From NCBI RefSeq assembly GCF_002532075.1, contig NZ_LYXE01000036.1, forward strand, positions 1 to 64,000: a stretch of DNA of 64,000 nt. Direction: 5' to 3'. The notes under the pieces are model-generated. The model ran no database searches. It was not told the origin of the DNA and worked only from the letters and a program-made list of their open reading frames with translations. A program made the translations under genes and the position numbers. Positions 9,218 to 16,566 of this stretch are shown here, one piece after another. The stretch is from Candidatus Chloroploca asiatica. GTDB taxonomy: Bacteria > Chloroflexota > Chloroflexia > Chloroflexales > Chloroflexaceae. The first letter of the stretch is position 1, and each line of letters opens with the position of its first letter.

Positions 9218-9470
9218 TCACAATCTCGCCCGAAGGCGGCTAATTATCCCTTCGACACTGACCGACCGAGCGGGTAGGGACTAGGGAGGCATCTCTACCG
9301 TCGTTTGGGCTGCCACGCCCAGCCGGTTCAGTATGTGTGTCTAGTCAGGACTTGCGTTGTGGGTAAATGATTGGCGTTCGTTTACTCCACAAGCCCAGGA
9401 GCTTCAGTCCTGGGTTCTTGACCTGTGCTTCTCGCCTCGTTGGCTGATGGTCAGTCCTTGGCCTCGCGGA
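9218..9470 (-). ncRNA. putative omega RNA of the IsrB element
   Basis: The 250 nt immediately upstream of isrB hold no gene but many helices. They include a 7-bp stem with a 7-nt loop (CCCAGGA at 9394-9400 with TCCTGGG at 9408-9414), a bulged GTGGGTAAA/TTTACTCCAC helix (9359-9367 with 9381-9390), a GGCTGGGCGTGGCAGCC hairpin, and pairing in the GTAGGGAC…TCTCTAC region. IscB and IsrB proteins use a structured RNA encoded just upstream of the gene on the same strand, so position and structure fit. The guide would lie at its 5' side, towards 9470 or beyond; I cannot define it. Confidence 0.6.
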
Positions 9471-9501
9471 GGTTTTGGGAGGGCCAAGCCCTCCCAAAAC
9501 C
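9471..9501 (-). terminator. 13-bp perfect hairpin after the binding-protein gene
   Basis: GGTTTTGGGAGGG (9471-9483) pairs perfectly with 9489-9501 around a 5-nt loop. It lies 45 nt past the stop of the sugar-binding protein gene and lacks a clear T-tract. It may be the attenuating hairpin that often follows binding-protein genes in ABC operons, or part of the left end of the IsrB element. Confidence 0.5.
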
Positions 9502-9546
9502 CACGGACCGGCAGGTGAGCGTGAGCTTCCATGCCGGTCGAACCTC

Positions 9547-10692
9547 TTACGGCAAACCAGTGAAGTCACTGGCCTGATAGTAGCCGGAGTCGATCAACTC
9601 GGCCTGGACATTGTCACGGGTCACTGTAACCACGGGGGCTTGGACGGCGGGTACCTCAATCCGTCCGTTGTTGTAGCTCCCCGACGCTTCAGGTGTGCCA
9701 TCGGTCAGCAGGGCAATCGAGGCGTCAATCGCGCTTTGCACCAGGGTGCGCACGTCCTTGAAGACGGTCATGGACTGCTTGCCATCAATGATGTACTGGA
9801 CGGAGGCTTGCTCGGCGTCTTGCCCGGTGATCAAGAAACTGGTTACAGCTGGGTCGGTGGCGAAGGTGTCGGCGATGGCGCGGGCGGTACCGTCGTTGGG
9901 GGCCAAAACGAACACGTCACCCTTGGCATCATCAGGCGCGGCGGTCAAGTTGGCCTCAGCCAAGGTCTTGGCAGTATTAAAGTCCCAATTGGTCGTGATC
10001 TGCCCAATGATCCGGGCCTGCTGTTCGCGGGTGAGCGTCGCTTCATTGGACAGGGCCACAGCCTCGGACGAGTTGGCAACCACAAAAGTGCCATCAGCAA
10101 TCTTGGGCTGCAAGACACCCCACGCACCTTCGAAGAAGATGAAGGCGTTATTGTCGGTGGCGGCCCCGGCGTAGAGATAGAGCGGGTTGCCGCTGCCAGT
10201 GGCGTTATCCACCAAGAACTGCGCCTGCTGGGCACCGACGGCGATGCTATCAAAAGTTACGTAGTAGTCAACCGCGTCAGTCTCGCGGATGAGCCGGTCG
10301 TAGGAAATGACCTTGACTCCGGCAGCACGGGCAGCGTTGGCCGAAGCGGCGGCAGCTGTCCCGTCGTGCGGGGTGATGATCAGCACTTGGATGCCCTTGG
10401 TGATCAGCGACTCAACATTGGCCTGTTCGCGGGACGAATCGCCCTGGCTAAACAGAATCTCGACCTGATAGCCAGCGGCTTCCAGAGCTTCCTTAAAGCG
10501 GGTCTCATCCTGGATCCAGCGCGGCTCGTCACGGGTGGGCAACACAATTCCGACCGCGAGTTCGGAAGCGGGCGAGGCGGTAGTGGTTCCAGCGGTGGGC
10601 TCAGATGGAGCAGCGGGAGTTTGAGCGCCACAGGCAGCGAGCAACAAGCTCGCGATCAGCGCGAGAATAGCGAAGACACCTTTGTTTCGCAT
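9547..10692 (-). CDS. chvE: ChvE-type multiple-sugar-binding lipoprotein
   Basis: A 381-aa periplasmic-binding protein of the type I (sugar/ribose) family. The N-terminus is a lipoprotein signal (MRNKGVFAILALIASLLLAAC) with lipobox LAAC, which anchors it outside the membrane. The mature part follows the ChvE pattern: VGIVLPTRDEPRWIQDETRF, GIQVLIITPHDGTAAA, VKVISYDRLI, PNDGTARAIADTF and FLITGQDAEQASVQYI. AGGAGG lies 10 nt before the ATG at 10692; the longer upstream frame is not protein-like. It is the first gene of the operon, with a leader of about 160 nt. Likely ligands are aldose sugars such as galactose, arabinose, xylose and glucose. Confidence 0.9.
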   Translation of the reverse strand: MRNKGVFAILALIASLLLAACGAQTPAAPSEPTAGTTTASPASELAVGIVLPTRDEPRWIQDETRFKEALEAAGYQVEILFSQGDSSREQANVESLITKGIQVLIITPHDGTAAAASANAARAAGVKVISYDRLIRETDAVDYYVTFDSIAVGAQQAQFLVDNATGSGNPLYLYAGAATDNNAFIFFEGAWGVLQPKIADGTFVVANSSEAVALSNEATLTREQQARIIGQITTNWDFNTAKTLAEANLTAAPDDAKGDVFVLAPNDGTARAIADTFATDPAVTSFLITGQDAEQASVQYIIDGKQSMTVFKDVRTLVQSAIDASIALLTDGTPEASGSYNNGRIEVPAVQAPVVTVTRDNVQAELIDSGYYQASDFTGLP

Positions 10693-10857
10693 GGGTGCAT
10701 GTCCTCCTAGACAGCAATAAAGTTCAAATAACGCAAACAACCGACGACGAACCGAACCTGAGCACCGAGCTAGAGCATAAAGAGGATAAAGATATAGATG
10801 GTGAGCGAAAGCCTCCTTTCGCTGTCGGCCCAATACTTTGGGTAGCAAAGCGTTGCA

Positions 10858-10863
10858 ATTATA
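10858..10863 (-). promoter_or_regulatory. extended -10 promoter of the sugar transporter operon
   Basis: On the minus strand the sequence reads AGTGGTATAATTGC, a TGG-TATAAT extended -10 element with a perfect -10 hexamer. No good -35 box is found 16-18 nt upstream. It lies about 165 nt before the chvE-like start. The leader between them contains a GCGAAAGGAGGCTTTCGC hairpin that may modulate expression. Confidence 0.6.
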
Positions 10864-10916
10864 CCACTTTTGCGTAGGAAATTGGTATCCGCATGGCGTC
10901 ACGAAAGATCTTACTT

Positions 10917-11037
10917 TAGGCAAGCACATGCCTCATGAGTTCGATGAAGATATGGTCGTGGGCGCGCCCACGACCGTCCATGCTGATCCTGGCTCCTGCG
11001 GCCTCTAGCTTGCTCGTGAGCTGCGGACTGGTGAAAT
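10917..11037 (-). pseudogene. IS3-family transposase (integrase core) fragment
   Basis: The minus-strand frame reads HFTSPQLTSKLEAAGARISM followed by DGRGRAHDHIFIELMRH. This is the rve integrase core of IS3-type OrfB proteins near the last catalytic region (FTSxxFTxxLxxAGxxISMDGxGRAxDNxFxERLW). It is cut at both sides within about 40 residues, and the ERLW helix is changed to ELMR. Nothing else of the element remains. Confidence 0.7.
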
Positions 11038-11147
11038 GGCTATCAGGTAAAACACAGCGCCCAGAAAATGGTGAGTGGGACTTGCATAAGGATGCGTTGA
11101 AGCACAGCGGTGAAAGAACTATGTTGAGGCGCAGTAGCGATCAAAGT

Positions 11148-11252
11148 TTACGGTTCTGGGACGAGCGCAAGAAAATCCGCCGCACTGATGATCGCGATGC
11201 CGCGAAAGACGCCAAGAGGCAGCAGATGCTTGCGATCGCCAGTCACGATCGT
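11148..11252 (-). pseudogene. PIN-domain toxin, C-terminal remnant
   Basis: The frame reads TIVTGDRKHLLPLGVFRGIA followed by IISAADFLALVPEP. This is the C-terminal part of VapC-type PIN toxins, where TGDRH-LLPL carries a catalytic Asp and the protein ends in a SPxDFL helix. It joins directly and in frame to a group II intron reverse-transcriptase fragment upstream, so this is a recombination junction rather than a gene. Confidence 0.65.
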
Positions 11253-11254
11253 GC

Positions 11255-11440
11255 GCACTTGCAGGAGCAGCGTTTTGTGGCTCTTGGCCGACGGCGTGAT
11301 GAGAAATTTGTGCTGTTTGCCGTTGGGGTACTTCCGGATGTGCTGCCCCAGAACGTCGAACCCGTCCGCGATATGCGTGAGGCTGGTCTTCTCGGGCGAG
11401 TTCGATGTGGACGGGCGATGCTTGCGCACACCGGCCCTCA
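11255..11440 (-). pseudogene. group II intron reverse transcriptase fragment
   Basis: Residues EKTSLTHIADGFDVLGQHIR followed by KYPNGKQHKFLITPSAKSHK match the end of the reverse-transcriptase palm and the start of the maturase (thumb) domain. In intact proteins this reads KTxITHIxxGFDFLGxNIRKY…LIxPSKKS. The segment just upstream (SPVHIELARE) continues the family in another frame, so it is frameshifted as well as truncated. No catalytic YADD box or intron RNA domain is visible. Confidence 0.7.
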
Positions 11441-11467
11441 CGGGTGGGCGCATCAAGATCAAAGAAG

Positions 11468-11487
11468 CCCAATTCTTTAGAATTGGG
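11468..11487 (-). terminator. short palindrome at the end of the zinc operon
   Basis: CCCAATTCT (11468-11476) and AGAATTGGG (11479-11487) form a 9-bp perfect inverted repeat overlapping the stop codon of the FAD-protein gene. The next bases on the minus strand are GGCTTCTTTG, a weak T-rich stretch. It may terminate the three-gene operon or mark a recombination joint with the fragments next to it. Confidence 0.45.
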
Positions 11488-12706
11488 AGTTGTCACATTT
11501 GCCAATAAAACGTGCCCCGGCGTGACGCGCTCCGGCGATATTGCGTGCGACTGGTCCCAGTTCGAGTTCGGCGAGCGCCCCGGTGACATAGAGTCCCGGT
11601 GCCCAGACGAGTGATGGTGAGACGCATGGGTAGCCGCAGGGCGCGGTGGGCAGTTCGTAGGTGGCAATCGCCTCGTCGAGCCACGCACCGCCAGGGCGAT
11701 GGGGGGCAAAGCCGGTTGCCAGCAGCACGTGGTGCGTGTGGAGCGTCAGGTTCGGGAGTTCCAGGCTCGTGGTGCCATCTGGCTCAACCCTGGCCTCGCC
11801 TACTTCACCATGCATGATCCGCAGCCAGCCTCGGCGTTCGGCGCGGCGCAGGGCACGCGCAACGTCGTCGGGCATGCTGCCGGGACGTCGGGCACCAGTG
11901 ATGAGCGCACGGCGGCGGCAGACGTCGGGCTCATCGTGGAAACCACGGAGTTCCTTTGGCCCGACCCAGCCCGGTGGGCTATCAAAGGCCTCGATGCGCA
12001 GCGCATGGCGCATGAGGAGCGTCACCCGTCCCGGGGTTGCCTGGGCGAGCGCCACGGCCACCTGGGCGGCGCTTATCCCTCCCCCAATGACAACCGTGTG
12101 ATCGCCTGGGTTCCCGTTGGCCCAGAGCGATTCGGACGAGGCGGCATCTTCACGTGAGACCGGGCTAGGATCGCATGCGTCGGGCTCATAGAGATGGCGC
12201 ACACTTGCGCCAGCGGCTCGCAACGCCTGCGCCCATTCCGGCCAGCGTGGTTGCTCGCCGGTACTGAGGGCGAGCAGCACATGCCGTGCTGCCAGGCTCC
12301 CCTGATTGGTCGCGACATGCCAGCCCTGTGCGGTGCGTTTGAGGCCGGTTGCACGTCCTTGCAGATGCATCTGATCAAGCCCGTGCTGCTTGATCAGGTG
12401 CGCGCAATGGTCGCGAAACAGCGCGAGGGCGGGGCGGCGATAGGGGCCGCGAAACTGCGTGGTTTGCACCCCACGCCGTCGGGCGAAGTGCCAGAGATCG
12501 TGCGGATCAAGCGCCAGATGATGCACCAGCGTTGAGCGCAGATAGGTCATGCCAGGGGCCGAGGTGCAACGATCCCAATGGGCGAGCAGATGCGCGTGTG
12601 GATCGAGGATGCGCAGCCGTTCGGCGGCAACCCCGGCCCGGGCCGTCAGGACAAGCGCCAGATGGGTGCCGTGGAGGCCGCCGCCAATGATGAGCCAGTC
12701 GAGCAT
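11477..12706 (-). CDS. FAD/NAD(P)-binding oxidoreductase of a zinc-responsive operon
   Basis: A 409-aa flavoprotein of the lysine/ornithine N-monooxygenase-like or pyridine-nucleotide-disulfide superfamily. The N-terminal Rossmann motif is DWLIIGGGLHGTHLA (FAD). A second dinucleotide fold is TVVIGGGISAAQVAVALA (NADPH). The late motif LLATGFAPHRPGG closes the FAD site, and SAPGMTYLRS fits the substrate-flavin region. It begins 9 nt after the L28 gene and belongs to the same operon as the COG0523 GTPase, so it is probably made under zinc shortage. The substrate is unknown; a role in metallophore chemistry or flavin-based metal handling is only a guess. The last residues (GKCDNSQF) may be altered by the adjacent rearrangement. 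Confidence 0.7.
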   Translation of the reverse strand: MLDWLIIGGGLHGTHLALVLTARAGVAAERLRILDPHAHLLAHWDRCTSAPGMTYLRSTLVHHLALDPHDLWHFARRRGVQTTQFRGPYRRPALALFRDHCAHLIKQHGLDQMHLQGRATGLKRTAQGWHVATNQGSLAARHVLLALSTGEQPRWPEWAQALRAAGASVRHLYEPDACDPSPVSREDAASSESLWANGNPGDHTVVIGGGISAAQVAVALAQATPGRVTLLMRHALRIEAFDSPPGWVGPKELRGFHDEPDVCRRRALITGARRPGSMPDDVARALRRAERRGWLRIMHGEVGEARVEPDGTTSLELPNLTLHTHHVLLATGFAPHRPGGAWLDEAIATYELPTAPCGYPCVSPSLVWAPGLYVTGALAELELGPVARNIAGARHAGARFIGKCDNSQF

Positions 12707-12715
12707 TGGCGTTGC

Positions 12716-12958
12716 TCACCGTTCCACATCTTTGAGTTTGAGACCACGGTCACGCAGCGCGAGCATCAGCCCCTTCTTCTCGATCTCGCGCAGCGCGGCC
12801 GCCGACAAGCGCAGGCGCACAAAGCGTTGCTCTTCGGGCACCCAGATCCGGTGATAGTGCAGATTCGGCTCCCAGCGACGGTTGGTACGCCGTTTTGAAA
12901 ACGAGACATTGTGGCCGTAGGATGGTTTGCGGCCCGTCAGATCACATCGTTTTGCCAT
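12716..12958 (-). CDS. rpmB: ribosomal protein L28, zinc-free (C-minus) paralogue
   Basis: An 80-aa L28 with the family opening [20 protein letters not shown] followed by [14 protein letters not shown]. Zinc-binding L28 has two Cys pairs; here only one Cys remains and the second pair region reads [16 protein letters not shown]. This is the form made during zinc starvation so that ribosomal zinc can be released. It overlaps the end of the COG0523 gene by 17 nt and precedes the FAD protein by 9 nt, which fits a zinc-responsive operon. A zinc-type L28 should exist elsewhere in the genome. Confidence 0.88.
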   Translation of the reverse strand: MAKRCDLTGRKPSYGHNVSFSKRRTNRRWEPNLHYHRIWVPEEQRFVRLRLSAAALREIEKKGLMLALRDRGLKLKDVER

Positions 12959-14219
12959 TGCTCACGCTCCTTTCGTACGTGTCGTCGTCGTCGTCGTCAT
13001 ACGCATCGAAAAACTCCCATGACCCGAAGGGATCCTCGAAGTGGGCCCATTCGTCAGGGCCGAGAGCCATTTCGCGTTCGGTCAACAGACAGGCATCGAG
13101 TTCAGCGCGCAAGGCGGCCTCATCGAGATGCTGCCCAATCAGGACAAGCTCCTGGCGTCGGTCGCCCCAGGTCGGATCCCAGCGCTTGACGAGGAACAAC
13201 TCGTGCTCGGGATCATCGGGCACGGCCTCTTCGGGCAGCGCGGCCCACCAGCGACCACCTGGCTCAACGCGACAGGCACCGCCGGCCTGTGACCAGACGC
13301 CGTTCAAATCCATGCGGGTAGCTAACCAGAAGAGCCCCTTGGAGCGGAGCACACCGGGCCAGGGCTGGTTGATCAGCTCCCAGAAGCGCTGAGGATGAAA
13401 CGGACGCCGGGCGCGATAGACAAAACTAGCGATGCCGTACTCCTCGGTCTCGGGCACATGCTCACCGCGCAGCTCCTTGAGCCAGCCGGGAGACTGGGCG
13501 GCGTGTTCGAAGTCGAAGCGACCGGTATTGAGCAGCGCGTTGAGCGGCACCTGACCAAAGCTGGAGCGCATGATCTGGGCCTCGGGATTGAGTTTATGCA
13601 GCAGCGCCTCGAGCTGATCAAGCTCATCGGGCTCCACCAGATCGGTCTTGTTGAGCACAAGAAGATCGGCGAACTCGATCTGATCGATCAGCAGATCGAC
13701 CACCGTTCGCTCATCGCCTTCACCGGCATCGATGTTGCGGTCGCGCAACTCATCGAGCGACGCAAAATCCTGGGTAAAGTTAAAGGCATCGATTACCGTC
13801 ACCATCGTATCGAGACGAGCGAGATCACCGAGATTGACGCCATCAGGCCCGGGAAAGGTAAAGGTCTCGGCGACCGGCAGCGGCTCGGCGATCCCGGTCG
13901 ACTCGATTAGCAAATAATCGAAACGACCTTCGCGGGCGAGGCGCGCCACCTCAACGAGCAGATCCTCGCGCAGGGTACAGCAAATACAGCCATTAGACAT
14001 CTCGACGAGGCGCTCTTCGGTACGGCTGAGTGCGGCCCCCCCACCGCGCACGAGCTGCACATCAATATTGACCTCGCTCATATCGTTGACGATCACCGCG
14101 ACACGCAGGCCCTCACGATTCGCGAGCACATGGTTGAGCAGCGTCGTCTTGCCCGAGCCAAGAAACCCTGAGAGCACCGTCACGGGCAGGCGGTGCGGAG
14201 ATACGGGAGTTGCTGTCAT
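12942..14219 (-). CDS. COG0523 zinc-chaperone GTPase (ZigA/YciC-like)
   Basis: A 425-aa G3E-family GTPase. It has Walker [10 protein letters not shown] (residues 18-26), the metal-binding NGCICCT motif (77-83), the switch motif ESTGIAEP and the guanine-specificity NKTD. The C-terminal CobW_C domain is present. The tail is acidic, with six consecutive Asp encoded by a GTC-type trinucleotide run at 12981-13000 (complement), followed by [11 protein letters not shown]; acidic or His-rich tails bind metal in this family. It leads a three-gene operon with C-minus L28 and has a Zur-box-like palindrome 4 nt before its ATG. The likely role is delivering zinc to priority enzymes under deficiency. Confidence 0.88.
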   Translation of the reverse strand: MTATPVSPHRLPVTVLSGFLGSGKTTLLNHVLANREGLRVAVIVNDMSEVNIDVQLVRGGGAALSRTEERLVEMSNGCICCTLREDLLVEVARLAREGRFDYLLIESTGIAEPLPVAETFTFPGPDGVNLGDLARLDTMVTVIDAFNFTQDFASLDELRDRNIDAGEGDERTVVDLLIDQIEFADLLVLNKTDLVEPDELDQLEALLHKLNPEAQIMRSSFGQVPLNALLNTGRFDFEHAAQSPGWLKELRGEHVPETEEYGIASFVYRARRPFHPQRFWELINQPWPGVLRSKGLFWLATRMDLNGVWSQAGGACRVEPGGRWWAALPEEAVPDDPEHELFLVKRWDPTWGDRRQELVLIGQHLDEAALRAELDACLLTEREMALGPDEWAHFEDPFGSWEFFDAYDDDDDDTYERSVSNGKTM

Positions 14220-14222
14220 AAG

Positions 14223-14237
14223 TGATACATTCTATCA
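14223..14237. promoter_or_regulatory. Zur-box-like palindrome 1
   Basis: TGATA-CATTC-TATCA, perfect 5-bp arms with a 5-nt spacer, immediately before the GTPase start codon. The arms and spacing equal those of the published cyanobacterial Zur box TGATAATNATTATCA. Repressor bound here would cover the ribosome-binding region. Confidence 0.7.
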
Positions 14238-14288
14238 ATAGTTTCTAACGAAAAAGAACGACTCAAGGCGAGTCGGTTATGCTGGTAA

Positions 14289-14303
14289 TGATAGAATATA
14301 TCA
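14289..14303. promoter_or_regulatory. Zur-box-like palindrome 2
   Basis: TGATA-GAATA-TATCA, the same arms and spacing as the first copy, extended by AA and TT on the two sides to a 7-bp perfect arm (AATGATA…TATCATT). It lies 66 bp from copy 1 and about 70 bp upstream of the GTPase start, where a promoter would be expected. Confidence 0.75.
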
Positions 14304-14441
14304 TTGTGCTTGTCAAGGAGCGAGCGTCAAACAAGTAGGGCGCTTGCGGGATGCATACACAGAAGATGCAATCGCCCTGGTCAAACAAGGTGTGTCCGTG
14401 GTATCGGGCGGCTTGACCGCCCCACAGCACGGACATACCTA

Positions 14442-14450
14442 TGGTATAAT
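14442..14450 (+). promoter_or_regulatory. extended -10 promoter of uvsE
   Basis: TGGTATAAT gives a perfect TATAAT at 14445-14450 with the TGN extension. It lies 43 nt before the uvsE start. No -35 box is seen at normal spacing. Confidence 0.65.
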
Positions 14451-14493
14451 CTACACGGAAACGTATAAAACCCCTCGACTAGGGAGGTCTGGC

Positions 14494-15429
14494 ATGGTAC
14501 GACTGGGTTTTGTCGTGCGGGCGATTGGGCGTCCGGGGTTAGCCAGTGGTGGCAGGCGCGAGCGGGGGGCGCATTTGAGCCTGGATCTCGCGCGGCTCGG
14601 GGATATGGTGGGGTATCTGGGACAGATCCAGGTGCGCTACTACCGGGCTGCGTTAGCGCTCACGGCACGCGACGGCTTTGGGCAACTCGCGGCGTGTGCC
14701 GATCAACTCGATCTACTGGCCGAACAAGTTGCGCAGGCGGGCCTCCGCATCACGCTGCACCTTGAGCATGGGCTCACGCTGGCGACCGCTGATGCTGAGC
14801 TTGCGCAGCGGAGTGCGGCGACGATCGAGGCGGCGGCGGCGCTGCTCGCGGCGCTCGATGGGCAGCGCCGTTCAGCGCAAATCGAGGGCATCGTTGTTGC
14901 GCATCTTGGAGCGGCAGCGGATGATCCGCTGAGTTACCGTCGCTTTGCGCTGCGCTACCGAGCACTTTCGCCGCGGGCGCGGGCGCGTCTGGCGCTGGAG
15001 CATGAAGCCAACGGGCCGAGTCTTGGGCAATTGCTGGTGTTGCACGAGCAGTGCGGGGTACCGCTGGTCTTTGACACGTTGCACTGGGAACTGCACAACC
15101 CCGAGGGCTTCAGCCTGCCTCTTGCGCTCGGGCTGGCGCTGGCGACCTGGCCGCCGGGGACGCGGCCCGAGGTTCACCTGAGCACGCAGCGCACCGAGGC
15201 GCACCTCTTGCCGGGGCGAGCCGGGACACCGATGCGCATTGTCGCGCCGCGGGTGGGGCAACATGCCGACTTCATCGCCCCGGGCGACCTGATCCGGCTC
15301 TTGGTTGCGGCGCGTGGCTTGCCGTCATTTGACATCATGCTCGAAGCGAAAGGGGGTGATCTGGCGCTCGCGCGCTTGCGGAACGACCTTGCGCGGACGG
15401 CGCCAGAGCTTGCCGCGAGGCTTGACTGA
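14494..15429 (+). CDS. uvsE: UV damage endonuclease UvdE/UvsE
   Basis: A 311-aa TIM-barrel endonuclease of the UVDE family, starting MVRLGFVVRAIGRP. The family nicks DNA 5' of UV photoproducts and other lesions and uses a metal cluster. Seen here: the opening strand LGFVVRA, the barrel strand IVAHLGAAADD (in place of HPG), the catalytic Glu strand LALEHEANG, the strand VPLVFDTLHWELHNP with a metal-ligand Asp and His, and VHLSTQR. Length is normal. The ATG at 14494 has GGGAGG 6 nt upstream and the extended -10 43 nt upstream; the longer frame from 14344 is not used. UV repair fits an organism of sunlit habitats. Confidence 0.88.
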   Translation: MVRLGFVVRAIGRPGLASGGRRERGAHLSLDLARLGDMVGYLGQIQVRYYRAALALTARDGFGQLAACADQLDLLAEQVAQAGLRITLHLEHGLTLATADAELAQRSAATIEAAAALLAALDGQRRSAQIEGIVVAHLGAAADDPLSYRRFALRYRALSPRARARLALEHEANGPSLGQLLVLHEQCGVPLVFDTLHWELHNPEGFSLPLALGLALATWPPGTRPEVHLSTQRTEAHLLPGRAGTPMRIVAPRVGQHADFIAPGDLIRLLVAARGLPSFDIMLEAKGGDLALARLRNDLARTAPELAARLD

Positions 15430-15463
15430 GGTAGCGGGCAGGTAAGACGAGAAGCAATCCCTT

Positions 15464-15540
15464 TTGGCGCAAAGGCGCAGAGGCGCAAAGGTTTGATGGA
15501 TCTGCATCCACAGCTTCGCGCCGCTGCGCCTTTGCGTCAC
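15464..15540. repeat. GCGCAAAGG palindromic repeat, copy 1
   Basis: The left arm TTTTGGCGCAAAGGCGCAGA faces the right arm CTGCGCCTTTGCGTCAC with about 35 nt between them. It is the shortest member of the TTGACGCAAAGGCGC family found at five places in this window, and it lies between convergent genes. Confidence 0.75.
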
Positions 15541-15630
15541 CTTATCCGGCCTTATTGGCAGGGCACAGCATCAAGGCAACCAGGGCTTGCCAACGGGGAG
15601 GACAGCGAGGCCAAAGAGATCCTGGAAGAA

Positions 15631-16566
15631 TCAGGTGGAAGCAGCATTGCGTACGAGCAACTTGGTCAACTCGGCGCAACTAAAGAGCACAAGCGCATTG
15701 ATGTAGGTCCAGAGTTGCAGTGCAAAGATCGTACCAATCGCGCCATAAATGCTCACGCCACTAAAAAAACGGATATAGAGTCCGAGGCCATAGGTCGTGA
15801 TCAAGACCGCAACGGCGCAGACAAAGCCGGGCACAACAATATCGCGTAGGCGCAGGAGGACAGGGGGCATCACCCAGAGCAAGAGCATAAAGATCAGGCT
15901 ATAGAGAAAGAGCAAGATCAACGGAGCGAGTAGCGAACTCAGGGTACTGCCGATCAAGGGCAGATCATTGAGTAACGCACGGGCAAGATTGAGCAGAAGA
16001 TAGATGAGCAAGCCAACGGTTGCGATCAACGGGGCGACAAAGACGATGCCAAACGCGATCAAGGCATCAACAATGCGTCCCGGCAGCGTTGCGCGGAGAC
16101 GGCCCAGCGAAGACGTCGTTGGAGGGACGGGTTGCTCATTGCGCCAGATCCAGCGGAAGGCATAGCGGAGAAAGCGAAAGCCCGAGGAGGCGCTAAAGAG
16201 CAGCATCCCAACGCTCACCCCGGCGATGAGCAGCGACTGATGCTGCACCCGTTCGAGGAACGTCGTCAGAATCTCGGTAAAAGTCGGGCCGACGAGTTCC
16301 GTCATCTGACGAACAAAGCGATCGGCGGCGACCGGATCAACCACACGGAGCAGGAGACCGGGCAGGGAAATAATCAAGATGAGCAGCGGCACGGTCGAGA
16401 GCGTACTATAGTAGACCAGCGCCGCACTAAGGGCACGGCCGCCATCGTCTTTGAAGGCAGCGTAGGTGCCCCGCAGCAGGATCAGCAGGTAGGCGAAGTC
16501 ATGGCGGATCTTCTCACGTACTGAATCGAGCATCGACGAGGGACGACGCTCAGGTTGCAGCGACAT
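15631..16566 (-). CDS. YihY/BrkB-family membrane protein
   Basis: About 311 aa with six or so long hydrophobic helices. The family hallmarks are a conserved first helix ending in the SAALVYYSTLSTVPLLI segment and the last helices VSIYGAIGTIFALQLWTYIN and LVLFSCAELTKLL. The function of the family is not settled (early papers called it RNase BN or a serum-resistance factor). The 5' end overlaps the patatin gene on the same strand. Candidate starts are 16566, 16572 and 16533; 16566 is chosen without a decisive ribosome-binding site, so translational coupling to the patatin gene is likely. Confidence 0.8.
   Translation of the reverse strand: MSLQPERRPSSMLDSVREKIRHDFAYLLILLRGTYAAFKDDGGRALSAALVYYSTLSTVPLLILIISLPGLLLRVVDPVAADRFVRQMTELVGPTFTEILTTFLERVQHQSLLIAGVSVGMLLFSASSGFRFLRYAFRWIWRNEQPVPPTTSSLGRLRATLPGRIVDALIAFGIVFVAPLIATVGLLIYLLLNLARALLNDLPLIGSTLSSLLAPLILLFLYSLIFMLLLWVMPPVLLRLRDIVVPGFVCAVAVLITTYGLGLYIRFFSGVSIYGAIGTIFALQLWTYINALVLFSCAELTKLLVRNAAST

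Larger units (their letters stand above)
8143..9510 (-). mobile_element. IsrB-type IS200/IS605-family element (no transposase)
   Basis: About 1.4 kb separates two genes of one transporter operon, and all of it is explained by an isrB-like gene and a structured RNA-like leader upstream of it. There is no TnpA (Y1 transposase) gene, so it would need one in trans. A small hairpin (CCCAGC…GCTGGG, about 8163-8183) near the 3' end of the gene resembles the subterminal hairpins that Y1 transposases recognise. The exact ends cannot be fixed without comparison to an empty site. Confidence 0.7.

Noticed and set aside
9475-10710. 411-codon plus-strand open frame over the sugar-binding protein gene
   Set aside because: It is antisense to a clear ChvE-like lipoprotein with good family motifs and ribosome-binding site; it has no family features.
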